Below, in pieces: positions 1 to 12,255 of a stretch of 64,000 nt of DNA. This DNA is from Spiroplasma turonicum. GTDB lineage: Bacteria > Bacillota_I > Bacilli_A > Mycoplasmatales > Mycoplasmataceae. Numbering within the stretch: the stretch's first letter is position 1; the number at the start of each line of letters is the position of its first letter. The stretch spans positions 682,001-746,000 of the forward strand of contig NZ_CP012328.1 of the NCBI RefSeq assembly GCF_001262715.1, written 5' to 3'. The notes below the pieces were generated by a model. It saw only the letters and a list, made by a program, of their open reading frames with translations. It had not been told where the DNA came from and searched no databases. Position numbers and translations under genes: made by a program.

Positions 1-2213
1 CTAACAAATGCTTTTTTACCATCTTTAAACCTTTTAAATAAAATTGTTTGTGGTTTTATTATTTTTGCACTTGGAAATTTCTTAAGTCCAAAATTATATG
101 GTAAATTTAGTTTACTTTTTTTAGAAACATTTATTATATTTTTTATATTATTTTTTATAAAATCTGAAATTGTTGGGTTGTTTATTTTTGTAATTTTTAA
201 AAACTTAATGATGTCAAAACCTTTAAAATTTAATCCGGGATATTTGTATTCTATATCTAATTCTAATTTATGGATATCTACAATTTCAATGTCACTTTCA
301 TTATTTCTATAAAGTTCATATCAATTATTTTTGTTTTTATCCATAATCAAAGTAAATATAATTTTTTTATTATTTTTTTTATTAAAGCAAACTAAATCTC
401 ACGCTATAAAATTTTTAATCTCTTTAGAAACAATATAATTGTGCTGTTCTTTTAATTTAGATAGAAGTTCTTCTTCACATAAATTTTCAAATTCAATCGA
501 AATACCTTTGAACTTTCTTACATCATTTTCAATTAACTCAGTTAATTGAAAACTATCAAAAACATTATTTAATCTATCTAATCAATAATTTTTAATATTT
601 ATGTTTGTAGCTATGTCAATTACTTTAAGAACTTTATTGTCCTTCTTTCTTAACCCCCTACCTAATTGTTGCAAATAAATTGTCTTTGATTTAGTTGGTC
701 TAAGAAATATTACATTAGAAATCTCAGGAATATCAATTCCTTCATTAAAAATATCTACAACACATAAAAAATTTAAATCTTTATTTCTAAATCTATTTAT
801 TTTTTCATGTCTATTATTATCACCAGAAACTAAAAAATCTGAAATATATCCATTTTCAGTAAGTAATGAGTTAATTTTTTTTGCATGATCAATATTTATG
901 CAAAATATTAAACTAGTTGAATTTTCATCAATATAGTTCTTTATAGATTCAACAACTAAATTATTCCTTATATCATTATCAGCTTTTAGAATAAGTCTAA
1001 TTTCATCCTTAAGATCAGATTCGTTTATAGTTATATTACTTTTATCTTTAATTAATATATACTTTATATCTGAAACTAATCTTTTTTCAATAGCTTCATA
1101 TAATTCCATTTTATATAACACATTATTAAAAACTTTTGTAATATCTGAAATACCATCTCTTCTTTCTGGTGTTGCTGTTAACGCAATATTATTTTTTGGT
1201 TTGAAATATTTATAAATAAAATCAAATGTATTAGTTTCAGATTCGTTATCATAATGATGTGCTTCGTCATAAAATATAATGTCGAAATTATCTGCTTTAA
1301 ATATATTTTTTAAGATCATATTTTTTAATAGTCTATTAGTAATGAATATATTTTTATCTCTAAAATCATCAAAGGTGTAATTATTTACATTTTCAGAGGT
1401 TATGTATAAACAATCATAGTTTTCTATAATTTCTTTAAATTTATCATGTGCATTTTTTAATATTTCAATTCTATGAGTTGTAAATAACATCTTTGAGTTC
1501 TTAAAACTTTTAATAAAATTCATGTACATAAAAACTGCTACAACTGTTTTACCGGTTCCAGTTGGTAAAATTACGCTGTGATTTTTGTGATCTAATTTAT
1601 CCACATTGTATCTATCTATAATTTCTTGTTGGAAATCGAATAATACATAATCTTTTAAATCTGATTGTATTATTTTATCTTTAATGAAGTAATCCCTCTC
1701 TCAAATTATTAGATCTTTTATATCAAGTTCATCAAAATCAATTAAGTCATAGTCACCGTTATTATTGAGCATATATTTAATATCTTTATAAGCATCTTCT
1801 TTTTGGCCTTCCAAAAGTAAAATAGAACTCTCTTTACCACTTAATCCTCTCAATGTAAAATTAGAGCTTCCATTAAATACTTCATAACTATTTTCGTTCT
1901 CAAAACAATAAAGTTTTTTATGGATTGGAAGTTCATTTTTCTTAACTACTTGTACTTTTATTTTTATAGAACCCTTATATTTATTATTTATTTCAAATAA
2001 ATCTTTATAATTAAAGGATTCCATTGTCTCACTAAAAGTTGAAGTTATAACATAAATAAACCCCCCTTTATTAATAAAATCATTTAACTCTAGTTCAAAT
2101 TCTTTAAATGCTTCTTTAGTTATAAAAGGTGAAACTATGTATATAGTTTTAGATGATTTAATAAACTTTTTAAAATCTTTTATTAAACTTTTACCTACAT
2201 CAGAATAATACAT
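1..2213 (-). CDS. PLD-like nuclease / DEAD-DEAH box helicase (C-terminus off window)
   Basis: Helicase-nuclease that probably acts on invading DNA. Reading minus from ATG 2213 with TGA as Trp (for example at 1701 and 582), the frame stays open to the window edge, giving at least 737 residues. The N-terminus is a phospholipase D-like domain with H98-x-K100 and a GSSN at about 115-118. An SF2 helicase follows, with Walker A PTGTGKT near residue 215, DEAH (YDEAHH) near 316, and motif VI QQLGRGLRK. The C-terminal part after about residue 545 is unrecognised. It starts one base after the stop of the DUF2075 helicase gene at 2215, so the two are almost certainly co-transcribed. PLD-helicase fusions are known from restriction and defence loci. 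The defence role is inferred from this pairing and the island context. The 3' end lies outside the window. Confidence 0.85.
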
Positions 2214-2214
2214 T

Positions 2215-4104
2215 TTATACCTCTATGTTCCATAATTTATATTTTATAAACTTAGATAAATTTTTATCAGTGCAATATATGTAACGACCCTTCATAGCTC
2301 TTGTTAATAAGACATTATAAGTATTTCTAGTAATTAAATCACCTATTTCATCAGCTTTATTTTTTTCAATTGATTTTAAACCAATAATAGATTTATCAGT
2401 TTTTACTCTATTACTTCCATCAGTCAAAATTTTTTCTCCATCACTATACATATCAGGTCCAATAATTACTCCTGCGTAGTCAATTTCTAGACCTTGTGAT
2501 TGATGTATACAGCCAATTTGATTGATAGACTCTTTTTCTAACATATAATATTTATAATTTTCTAAATTTCATTGTTTTTTAAAATCGCCAATTACAATAT
2601 CATTTAATGATTTATCTTTTTTTGATATTCAATCTCAACAATATCCAGCCAATACTCTTGCTGAATTATTAAGCGATTTTGCTTTAACTTCATCATACAT
2701 TTCTTGAACATTATCAAAGACTTTTAAATCAAACTTATTTAAAAATGTTAAATCATATTCTTTGTTTTGATATAATATATCATCAATGAATTTTATATAT
2801 TCATCGGCTCCACTTGATCTAAATTGAGATAATAATGGATCGAATAAAATTATATTTTCTGCTGATATACCCTCTAGAATTGCTTGATCTTTTATCTCAT
2901 TGATTGAACCGATATCTTTAGTGGTAACAATTTGTTTTTCATCAATAAAAAAAACTGAGACTTTAGATTCACAAATTATTTCTCTTATTTGATTATTATA
3001 CCCTTTATCTATTTTTGTATATTGATGTCTATTAATTAATCTATGAGCTTCATCAACAATGGTAACGTCTAGACGATTTTTTATAAGGTTGCTAAAAACA
3101 GCAGATCCATAGAATAAATTATCTATTGTTACTCTAGTATACTTTTTATCAAGATTATCATCAATAATTAATTTTTTAAAAACATTTCTAACAGCTTCAT
3201 TTTTTGTACAATAAATTGCATTAAAGTTGTTTTGAATACATTGAGATAATAATTTTAATGCAATTAATGTTTTACCTGTGCCTGGTCCACCAGGTATGAT
3301 TAAAACAGCTTTATTAGTGTTGTTTTTATTTTTATTTATGAAAGATAATATGTTTTCAAATATGACTTTTTGATCATCAAGTAATAGAAAATTGCTTTTA
3401 TTATCAATTATTTTTCTCATTTGTTTTTGAATTGATTTGCCTGGTCTAATTTTACTACTATCAATATCATCAATTAAATTACCATTATCACCTTTATTTA
3501 AAAAATCTTTAATATAGTTTCTAAATTTTTTTAGATCTCTTTTAAAAAATAATGGTGATTCATTTATATATTCTTGATATTGTAAGTCAATAATATCAGG
3601 GTGTAGTTCAGGGTTATAATTATGTAGATATGCACAAGTTTGTATTTCTATATTTGTGTTAGTGTATACAACTTCTGAAAAATCACTTAAAAATTTACCA
3701 TAGGCAAATGATTGATAAGATGGATGACTAACATTTCTTTTTCCACCACCTACATATGTATTTACTATCATGTCTTGGCCAACAACTTTAGTACATTCTT
3801 CTCATTGTTTTAATTCAATTATTAATAATCTACGTTTTTCATCATTTAAACCTGATAATATAACATCAATTCTTTTGTTGCTTCTTGGTAAATTATACTC
3901 AATTGCGATACCAATGTTTTTATCTATATTTTCATCTGCGAATAGTATTCTCATTTCTCTTAAAGAATTGTTTCAACTATTAACTTCATTTTTTGAAACT
4001 TTTTTGTTAACCATATTTATCATGTTATTATTTAATTTTTCCGTTAAAATACCATCATCTATGTCTTCAATAAAACCATGTAAACTACTTTTATAAATTA
4101 GCAT
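2215..4104 (-). CDS. DUF2075 (Schlafen group 3-like) helicase with N-terminal PD-(D/E)XK-like nuclease
   Basis: The predicted 629-residue protein starts at ATG 4104, chosen for the GAGG ribosome binding site just upstream. Residues 1-110 carry a PD-(D/E)XK-like pattern: E69, D80 in RIDVIL, then E97-x-K99 in IIELKQW. From about residue 120 it matches the DUF2075 helicase family, with Walker A GGPGTGKT near 270, a DEAH-like VDEAHR, and the hallmark C-terminal motifs HQSQGLEIDYAGVIIGPD and RNTYNVLLTRAMKGRYIY. TGA codons (for example at 2635) are read as Trp, and no frameshift is visible. It is the first gene of a two-gene operon with the PLD-helicase downstream at 1-2213. Each partner pairs a nuclease domain with a helicase domain, which suggests a two-component DNA-targeting defence module. 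That function is inferred, whereas the family assignment is firm. Confidence 0.85.
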
Positions 4105-4257
4105 ATCTACCCTCACTTATTTAATATTATAAAATAAATTTTATAATAAATAAGGGTAATTATATATATTTAAACTATTATATTAATAACAACTGCTTAT
4201 AATAATTATATAAAACAATGAATTTAATTACCTTAGTCATAATTTAATAAATTCTTT

Positions 4258-5560
4258 AAGTTAGTTTTTGGTTTTTTATGTGTTATATTATTTATTTTAT
4301 AAAAGTTTATTTATTGCCATCTATTACTAAGTTTTTTTTCTTCTTGTTGCTGTATACAATGTTCTTATTGAATTAAAATTAACTTATTTGATTCTCAAAA
4401 TCCAATATAAATCATTTTATTATATTCTCCACCTTGTAATTTGTAGACACTTATTGCATATGCAGAATCTATATTTATTAAAGTCGTATTTTTACTATTT
4501 GATCTATATATGCTTTGTTGATATTTAAATGATATTTGAATAAATAACAGATAATATTAAATTTTTTAAAATGTATGTCTAATTTATTTATGCAATTAAT
4601 ATTAGAAAAATAATTATAATCAGTCAATTTCTTGATAAAACCTATTTCCACATTAAATAACTTAATACCAAGAGTAATATTAGATATATTTTTAGTTATA
4701 ATGATTTTTATCATTATTTTTATAATAACTATTATTATCAATATCAAATAAAAACAACTTTGCTGTTTGATTGATTTTAGTTGTAGAATATAAGTTATTA
4801 CTATTTATTTCATTTATATTTGCAATTACTTGTAAGTTATTATTTTCAAATAACATATAATCATTTTTTTGTACTCATTAGTAATATAGTTATAAAGCTC
4901 ATTTTGTTCTAAATTAAAAACTCTAAATCATTTAAAATATTGTTTATTAATACGTATAAATCGTCTCTAATTTATCATTCTATAATATGTAGTTTGTTTA
5001 ACTTATAACTTCACTTTCATCCGTATGGTCAAATGATAAAGTTTGTTTTTTATTTATTGTCAATTTATTTGTTGCTACTATACCACTTTTTACTGAATTA
5101 AAAAAAACAGAACCAATTGATAACGACTTTAGTAATTTACATTACTAATCAAAACTAAATTATTGATGTCACTTGGTAAAGCTGTTAATAAATGATAAAA
5201 CATTTAAAACCCATCATTGAACATTGACCAATAATTAGAAAATTGCAATTTAAATTATAAAATTTATTATATTCAAAACTATTAAGTTAATTTAATTCAA
5301 TATTTTATGTATAGTTAATTAATTAATATTTATATTTAGCTCCGATATTTTTATATTAGTTGAAATTAATCTGAATATGTATATAACTTAATTTCTTAAC
5401 TCAGATTTTTCATTTAGTTAAATCTACAATTCTTTTGATAAAAGTTATTTTACTTGTTCTTACTCTACCAATAATTATATTTATTTTATTTTTTCTTTAA
5501 GCTATTAGAAATAATTGTTTTTTGCATACTTTACTAATTAATTTAAACTCTTAGCAAATT
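4258..5560 (-). pseudogene. decayed RecD-like SF1 helicase
   Basis: No intact reading frame remains, but minus-strand fragments keep helicase motifs. Near 4425-4480 there is SAYAISVYKLQGGEYN, resembling SF1 motif V. Near 4320-4375, in another frame, is RTLYTATRRKKNLVIDG, resembling motif VI. Near 5410-5500 is GRVRTSKITFIKRIVDLTK, a ruined Walker A matching the intact GRAGTGKTTVIKSIVDLTK of the fragment at 30965-32166. Frames change repeatedly and stops are frequent. It is the relic of a RecD-like helicase, paralogous to the truncated one at 31 kb. Nothing else was recognised between 4105 and 5886. Confidence 0.6.
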
Positions 5561-5886
5561 CTTATATATACTATAAAAATAAAAAGTTTTAGGGGTTTAT
5601 ATATTATTCTAATTAATTTTGATTCAACTTCAATATTTAAATCCTTAACAACTTTAATAACATTTTCTCAACCTTTATAATTTTTATTGCTTAATTTTCT
5701 ATTTATTAATACATAAATCTCTGCATTATTTCCTTTCTAACAAAAAAAAACTAGAATTTTATACTAGTATACTTAGATTACTTTTACTAAAATAATGTTT
5801 TTATAATTATAATCAATAGCAATGCAATTATTATATTGTTAATTTTACTAAACCTAATATTGTAAAATTATTTTAATTTTATATAC

Positions 5887-8123
5887 TTAATTTTGTAAAT
5901 ATTCATGCTCAATTATTTCTTCTTTAATTATATTTTTTTCATTTAAAATCTCAAAATTATTTAATGAACCTATATTTTTTTCCTTTAATAAAATGGCACA
6001 AGCATAATTTATAGTTTCATTATTTCTTTCAAATAAATCAGAACAATCTAATTTGATATAGAAATTATTAGTATCTTTAGTATAACCATAAGGTTTATCA
6101 AAATCCTTATTTATTAAAACTCTATTTGGATCATATTTTTTAAAATGCTCTAATAAAACTTTTTCTGTAGCATTTATTCCATTTATTTTTTCTGTTTTTT
6201 TGGATTTAAAAATATCTCTTTTATTACCCATTTTATTTTCTGCAACAATTTTAAATTCTAAATTAATTGTTGAATACTCATCTCCAAGTTTATTCGATGG
6301 AACAACAAAATATGAAATACCTATGGCATAAGTAAAATCTTGTTTTACTTTTTCAAAATTATTTTTTATTTCTGTATACGTTGGTAATTTTATATTAATA
6401 ATTTTAGAATCTTTTGGACTTGCTTTTCCTTCAATTATTAACATTAACATATCTAAACTATTATTAAAATTAATATTTGGTAAGTTATTATCTGAGACTT
6501 CTGTTAATATATTAATTAATGCTTTTATTGATTCTAATGATAAATTGTATTTGTTCATTAAATAACAACATTTTCTTGCTGTTAAAGGTGCTGAAAATGA
6601 AGTTCCATCATTCCATACCATATAACCAGATTCATCAATACTATATTTTCAATCATAAGAACTATCTTTAGCAGAAATATCATTTGAAACTTCATAGGTA
6701 TTTGGTTTTTTGAATCTTCCGAAAATATTTTTTGATCCTGAATAACTTGCAATCTTTAATTCATTATTAGTATTTTCATATAAAGATCCCACAGTTATAG
6801 CAGATAACGAATCAGCTCCTGAGGCAATTTGATTATGAGTATTTCCAGCAGAAATTACAAATAAAACATTATATTTTTTTTGTAAAATATCAAAATAATG
6901 TCCTAATAAAGAAATTCCTAGATCATTATTTTCTGAATCAATAGATAAATTTCATATTTTAATTTGTTTATGATTATTTTTTATTATTACTTCAATTTTT
7001 TTCATAAAATAAAACATACTGATTTTACCTTGAGGTAAAATCCCAAATAACTTAACTTTAAAAATTCCTAAATCATCTTTAAATTTATCATTTATAATGT
7101 CATTCCCTATTATTAAGGAACTAACAGAAGTTCCATGACTATAATCTTTATTAAAAACAATACCTTCAATTTTCGGAAATGGTTCTTCAATATATTCAAC
7201 ATAATTTTCTCATCCATTACTAAATGATCCATATGTATCAATAACTCCTATTAAACCATTTACTTTTAAATTAGGTTCAATTAATATAGGTTTTTTAATT
7301 TTTTCATTAGATTCTGAAGTTTTAATATCTATATCTTTAGTAGCTTTAGAAATTAAAAAGGGATATAGCTCAACTATTTTATTAATACTAATTTTATCTA
7401 AATTTATAAACTTGTTCAATACTATAACTTCCTGAGGTATTTCAATTCCACCATCTGATAATTTATTAATTATAGTTGAAAAATTATCAATATCAAAAAA
7501 TGTAATTATTTTTCCTTCATTAAATGAATCATGTTTAACTACTTTTACAAATCCTATTTCATATATTTCTTCATAATATTTTTTAAATAACTTTAAATTA
7601 TTTTTCATAATATAATTATCAATCTCAAAGTTTAACTTTTTTCTTAAACCTTTATAATCTTCTTCTCTTTTGTTACTGATTTGTTCTTTATGAAAATAAT
7701 ATATATTTTGACGTTCTTTAATAAACTTAATTAATTCATTTGATCATAAATTAATTAATACTTCAATATTTCTTTTTGTAATTTCAATATCTTTTCTTGA
7801 ACACAAGTAAATTAGATCAATTTTATCTTGTATTTTATTATTAATAAATATATAGTTAGATCCTATTTGTTGAGGCTTCTTATTATTATATTGAAAAATA
7901 TTTTTAGGCCTATCACTTTTAGGTAACAATCGATTAAATCTAATTTGTATAGGAAGATAAGAAAAGGCATGTTTATAAATTTTAAATTCTTCTATAACTT
8001 TATTTAATTGACTTAAAATTTGATTTAGTAAATCGTAATTGAATTTTCATCTTAAATAATTAAAACTTCCTCCTCTTTTTTTTTAATTATTTTATTTGGA
8101 CATTTATATTTAATTAATTTCAT
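5887..8123 (-). CDS. subtilisin-like (S8) serine protease, frame broken at a poly-A tract
   Basis: Peptidase partner of the AAA+ ATPase upstream. If one A is added to the run at 8076-8084, the protein is 745 residues. Catalytic residues are all present: Asp in GVIDTYG (about 297), His in YSHGTS (about 332), Asn in SAGNTHNQ, and Ser in GTSFSAP (about 507). No signal peptide is visible, so it is probably cytoplasmic. The start is ATG 8123, which overlaps the ATPase stop by 14 bases and implies translational coupling. From there the frame runs MKLIKYKCPNKIIKKK into nine As and then stops; with ten As it joins the long protease frame. No good alternative start exists in the long frame. AAA ATPase plus S8 peptidase pairs are recurrent in mollicutes and other bacteria and are suspected of defence or self-cleavage roles. 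The substrate is unknown. Confidence 0.75.
8076..8084 (-). repeat. A9 homopolymer in the protease gene (slippage site)
   Basis: Nine Ts on the plus strand (nine As in the coding strand) lie 40 bases after the protease start codon. Nine As put translation into an early stop, while ten restore the 745-residue frame. It is a candidate for phase variation or RNA polymerase slippage, or else a sequencing artefact. Confidence 0.6.
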
Positions 8124-9114
8124 TTTTTTGTCTCCTTATAGTTGAATAACTTTTATTTAATATTATTGCCTTATCTTTATCTGAAAATTCTATTGAAGTT
8201 AAAATTTCATTTCTATCAAAACTTAATATTTTATAAATAGAATGTTCTAAATTAGTATTATTAAATATACTATCAGTAATAAAATCATCAATATTAGAGT
8301 AATTTAAATAACTTTTTTTAATACTTAACATTTTTTTTACAATGTCCTTTTTAAAAGGAATCTCTTTTTCAAGAGCTAATTTAAATAATCTTTCAATAAA
8401 CATTTTCATATCAATCGACTTACAAAAAATTTTAACATTAAATCTTCTTAATGTAGCACTGTCAATCATATCAAGTCTATTTGTTATAGCAAAAATAATT
8501 GTTTCAGGTAATAATTTATCAAGCATTAAATTAAATGAGCCTATCATTCTATGATATTCCTTATTCATAATCTCATCTCTTGAACCAATTACAGAATCAA
8601 ACTCATCAATGATAAATATACTTTTTTTATAATTATTAGCAATATCTTTAAATAATAAATCCATATTTTTTTGAGTCTGACCAATTAATGACGAAACTAG
8701 TTTACCAGCACTGATACTATATAACTTTCTATTAGTTAGTTTTGCTAAATCTTTTACAAAAGTTGTTTTTCCTGTACCAGGCATCCCATATATAATTACT
8801 TTTAAATAACCTAATTGTCTTAATTTTACTTTATCTAAAATAATATTTACAAATTTTGTAATATCTTTATTATTCTTATTATAAATTTCATTTTCTAAAA
8901 ATAAATCTTCTAAAATTAATAATTGTTCACAATCACTATTAAATGTTGAACTTTTTACAGTTTCTTTTGAGCCTAAAATATTAAAAATATACTCTGAATC
9001 ATTATATTTTCCTTCGCTTCTAAGATGCTTTGCATATTCTTTTAATTTTAATATCGCATCTTCAGAATTTGTTAATAATACTAAATCAATTATGTCCTTT
9101 ATTGAACTATTCAT
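8110..9114 (-). CDS. AAA+ ATPase partnered with subtilisin-like protease
   Basis: AAA+ ATPase of 334 residues. Walker A YGMPGTGKTTF is near residues 108-118, Walker B IFIIDEFDSV near 168, sensor-1-like FAITNR near 208, and an arginine finger in TLRRFN. The N-terminal 100 residues are helical and unassigned. ATG 9114 is chosen over an in-frame GTG at 9129 because GGAGG sits 8 bases before the ATG and overlaps the GTG. The stop overlaps the start of the S8 protease gene, so the two form an operon. In such pairs the ATPase is thought to present substrates to, or hold in check, the protease; that is inference here. The region upstream holds 21-bp tandem repeats and a long TA run that may affect its promoter. 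Confidence 0.85.
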   Translation of the reverse strand: MNSSIKDIIDLVLLTNSEDAILKLKEYAKHLRSEGKYNDSEYIFNILGSKETVKSSTFNSDCEQLLILEDLFLENEIYNKNNKDITKFVNIILDKVKLRQLGYLKVIIYGMPGTGKTTFVKDLAKLTNRKLYSISAGKLVSSLIGQTQKNMDLLFKDIANNYKKSIFIIDEFDSVIGSRDEIMNKEYHRMIGSFNLMLDKLLPETIIFAITNRLDMIDSATLRRFNVKIFCKSIDMKMFIERLFKLALEKEIPFKKDIVKKMLSIKKSYLNYSNIDDFITDSIFNNTNLEHSIYKILSFDRNEILTSIEFSDKDKAIILNKSYSTIRRQKNEIN

Positions 9115-9198
9115 ATTTTTTGCCTCCACTACAAATATTTCTTATTTATTGTATCATTAGACTAAAAGAAATTATTTTTTAAAAATATAATTGAATAA

Positions 9199-9262
9199 TT
9201 TTTTATGTATTATGAGTAACTTTTTATGTTTTATGAGTAATTTTTTATCTTTAAAGAGTAAT
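9199..9262. repeat. three 21-bp tandem repeats upstream of the ATPase-protease operon
   Basis: Three head-to-tail copies of about 21 bp, each with the core TTTTTATGTwTTATGAGTAA, at 9199-9220, 9221-9241 and 9242-9262; the third has diverged. They lie 85-150 bp upstream of the ATPase start, in the expected promoter region, and could be protein-binding iterons. Confidence 0.7.
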
Positions 9263-9301
9263 TTTTAATATTTTTTTAAATTTTAAATATAAGTTTTTTT
9301 T

Positions 9302-9344
<43 letters not shown>

Positions 9345-9351
9345 AATTAAA

Positions 9352-10750
9352 TACAGCGAAAAAATAAGTAGACTATTACAAAAATACTGGTTTTTTCTGT
9401 TAGAAAGGAAATAGTACAAAATATTAATTATAAAGATATAAAAATAGAAAATATAGACAAATTGCTAAAGATTTTAATATTTAAGCGAGATTGTAATTAT
9501 TAAAAATTTGATTAGATGCTCAAAATCTTGTTATTCTTATATTATGTATAAAAATTGCATATAGATTTAGTTAATGATTCAAAGAATTAAAAAAAGAAAA
9601 TAAACTACTTAAAGATAATTAAAAAATTTGAATAATTTTAAGGTATAAATAAAAAAAATGATAGTATTAATTAGTAAAGAAATATTGGAAAATTAAATTA
9701 ATTCTTGCATTGAAATAATAATGATGAATTTATTGAAAATGAGCAAGAATAAAAAGATTATGATAATGGCGACAAAAGATTATAGATATTATGCATGCTC
9801 AAAATATATTATTTTGTTGCAAATTTTTGTTATGAGAACTAATAGATTAATAAACTATTTTAGAGTTAATAAAAACACTTATTCTAAATTTAAAATTAAA
9901 TTAGAATTAGAAAACACTATTTTATTATACAAATACAAGCTTAACATTCAAGTTATTAATAACTTTAAAAATGAAAATTTTAAACTACAGTTAATCTAGT
10001 TAAATATTTTTAAAAAAGCAATTAAAATTAACAAAAGATTTTTTTTAATAAAAAATTTAATTTTTGTCAATGAAAATGAAAGAGTCTCTGAAAAGATAAT
10101 CACTTAATCACAAGAGAAAAAAGCTTAAGTCTTTAAAAATTAATTTATGGAGTTAATTATAAAAAAATTATATCAGTGAATAAATATTATATAACTCTTA
10201 TGCTAGAGATGATCTAATTAAATGAATTATAATACACCTAATGTAGTTGGAGTTGTTGGTACAAATCTAAAATTAGAATTAAATGGTTTATCTTATAAAA
10301 AAATTAAATTGCATAGTATCTTATTATTGGAGTTTAAAAAATATTATTGGATATAACTTTTATAGAAACTAAAATTCAACAGCACAGTAAATGTTTTTAA
10401 AAGAATAAATGAGTTTAAATAAACACAAATTAAAAAGTAAATCAATAAGACAGAGGTTTAGATTCATTATTTAAAAAAAATATGATTATGAAAATGATAA
10501 TAGCAACATATTGCATTCTATTTCTAAAAAAAATTAAACATAATGCCTCAACCAAGAGTTAATTAGTTAAGTTAAGAAAAGTTTTTTTAAAACTTATGGT
10601 TAAAAATTTAATAATATACAAAATTTTTATGATACTTTTAAAAAGATGTTTATCACTTTGACAATCTATAATTTTTTAAATATAATATATTTAATCAAAA
10701 AAAACAACTATTTATTAAATAATTTGTCTAATTAGATTCTACGATTCTAA
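9352..10750 (+). mobile_element. IS-A copy 1 (degenerate DDE/IS3-like element)
   Basis: Dead copy of the element that is best preserved at 20351-21822. The left end has AATAAGTAGACTATTACAAA, followed by the AGAAAGGAAATA leader seen in the other copies. The right end has AAATAATTTGTCTAATTAGA, matching the inverted-repeat end. Inside, fragments such as the plus-strand frame 9721-9999 (MMNLLKMSKNKKIMIMATK) match the transposase, but frameshifts and stops occur throughout. No functional gene remains. Confidence 0.8.
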
Positions 10751-10900
10751 TTTTTATTTTACTTATATTATTAGAACATAATTATATAATTAATTTTTTT
10801 TATAAAATAAAATTAAAAAAATACTTAGTTTAAAAATCTAAATAAAATGTTGACTTAGTTACTAAAAAATATAAACTATAAATGAAGGGAGATGAAATTT

Positions 10901-11167
10901 GTGAATAGAAAAGATTGAAGTGAAGAAGAACTTATAAAAATTTGGACAAGCAAAAATGGAAATGCCAACGAAGCAAAATGTCCTTTTTCAGAATGTCCAA
11001 ATAAAAATGTTTTAATGAGATTTTCAAATTATGGAAATCATAGTGAAGTTTCATGAGTTGTTGATCACATAATTGCTATTGATAATGGAGGAAAAAATGA
11101 ATTATCTAATTTAAGACCTTTACATAATTTATGTAATTCTATAAAAAGTAATAGAATGATTAAATAA
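10901..11167 (+). CDS. small HNH endonuclease-like protein
   Basis: 88 residues. The GTG start at 10901 is chosen because AAGGGAG lies 9 bases upstream; an in-frame ATG at 10892 would touch that site. Two Cys pairs come first (KCPFSECPNK), then an HNH core, VVDHIIAIDNGGKNELSNLRPLHNLCNSIKSNR, with His, Asn and a final His in register. Two TGA codons are read as Trp (KDW, SWVV). It is the right length for a stand-alone HNH nuclease such as those in small restriction or phage-packaging contexts. It sits alone, with a strong terminator behind it and 530 bp before the next operon, so membership in the nucleotidyltransferase operon is not supported. The substrate is unknown. Confidence 0.75.
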
Positions 11168-11206
11168 TTTTTAAGAAACAAATATTTTGTTAAAAAAAAA
11201 TAAATT

Positions 11207-11252
11207 ATCAATGATCTCTATACAAATCATGTATAGAGATTATTGATTTTTT
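11207..11252 (+). terminator. rho-independent terminator after HNH gene
   Basis: A long stem, AATGATCTCTATAC / GTATAGAGATTATT with loop AAATCAT, is followed by a run of seven Ts. It ends the HNH transcript. Confidence 0.85.
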
Positions 11253-11703
11253 TAGTTAGCATTAAATCCAAAACTAAATAAAATTTTATATTTTACAGTT
11301 GAATTTAAATGACTTTAGATCTTTTATTTATAAATTTAATTTTCATAACTTTTGTTTATCACACATTTTTCACAAGCTTTCTTTGTGATCTTCCTTCATT
11401 TCTTGATTTAATTATATTTTTTAATAATGTTATATCAATTTATAAGCAACATTTTTAAAGCAGCTTTTTTTAAAAAAAAATTGTTGTTAACTTCAATTAT
11501 TCTTGTTTCATGATATTTAAATAGTCCTTTCATAATTTTATCCATTTATTTATTATAAATGAGTACAATATATCTTGTTAATTATAGTGAAATTATTACT
11601 TTTTTTGTTCATAAGTTTAATTAGTAGAAAAAAAATACAAACTATAAAATACTAAATAATTGTGTTAATATTTAATAAATATTTAAGTAAAATATTAAAG
11701 AAG
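11253..11703. other. intergenic stretch with one doubtful 45-codon frame
   Basis: Only a short minus-strand frame at 11408-11545 (starting MDKIMKGLFKYHE) is seen, with no clear ribosome binding site. Next to it are traces such as SRNEGRSQRKLVKNV that could be transposase debris. Nothing here can be named. The promoter of the 11704-13750 operon should lie at the right end. Confidence 0.4.
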
Positions 11704-12255
11704 ATGGGTGTTATTTTGAAAAGTTTAAATATTCTATTGGCGTATTCTGCTTCAAGTTTTTGAATTGTTATAGTATTAGTTTTAACAATAAGTCCAAATT
11801 ATTTATCTAAAGAAGTTTTTTGAATAGCTTTATTTGTATTGGCAGCTCCAACAGGTATGTTACTTGAACCAATTTACTCATTATATTATTCTTTTTTAGT
11901 TTTATTATTGAAAAAAACTAAAATTTTAAATATAATGATCAATTTACTTTTTAAAAAAAATAAATGTTACTTTGAAAACTTTAAAATTAATACAAAAGAT
12001 TATATGGAAGACAAAAAGTTTCAAATGTTTTTATCAGAAAACAATTTTTTAAGAAACACATGAATATCGACAATAGTTTGTATTTTTATAATTGCATTTT
12101 CTTATAATACTTTTTTTTTAAACATAGATAGGTTTTATTTAGTTTATTTTGTTCCAACAATAACTATTTTAGCTATTGTAGGAAATATAAGGAAAGAATA
12201 CCAATTAAAAAAACTTAAATATTTAATAATGGAGGATAAAAAAAATGAGTATTAA
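11704..12255 (+). CDS. four-TM membrane protein, candidate CBASS-type effector
   Basis: 183 residues with four hydrophobic segments: about 8-30 (LAYSASSFWIVIVLVLTI), 38-70, 118-140 (STIVCIFIIAFSYNTFF), and 148-165 (VYFVPTITILAIVGNI). A roughly 45-residue basic loop lies between TM2 and TM3. ATG 11704 is preceded by AAAGAAG; TTG 11716 is an alternative start in the same frame. The gene overlaps the nucleotidyltransferase start by 11 bases, so the two are translationally coupled. Two- and four-TM proteins encoded next to CD-NTases are known as membrane-disrupting effectors (SMODS-associated TM families). Membership of such a family was judged from architecture and context, not from a search. 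Function is inferred with moderate confidence. Confidence 0.7.

Noticed and set aside
3770-4096. Open plus-strand frame of 108 codons
   Set aside because: It lies antisense within the N-terminal coding region of the DUF2075 helicase and has no ribosome binding site.
4478-4747. 89-codon Ile-rich frame
   Set aside because: It overlaps the decayed RecD-like helicase, is low-complexity AT-rich translation and has no ribosome binding site.
9721-9999. Plus-strand frame as a separate gene
   Set aside because: It is a piece of the degenerate IS-A transposase.
10901-11167. HNH gene as fourth member of the CBASS-like operon
   Set aside because: A strong terminator and about 530 bp without coding sequence separate them.
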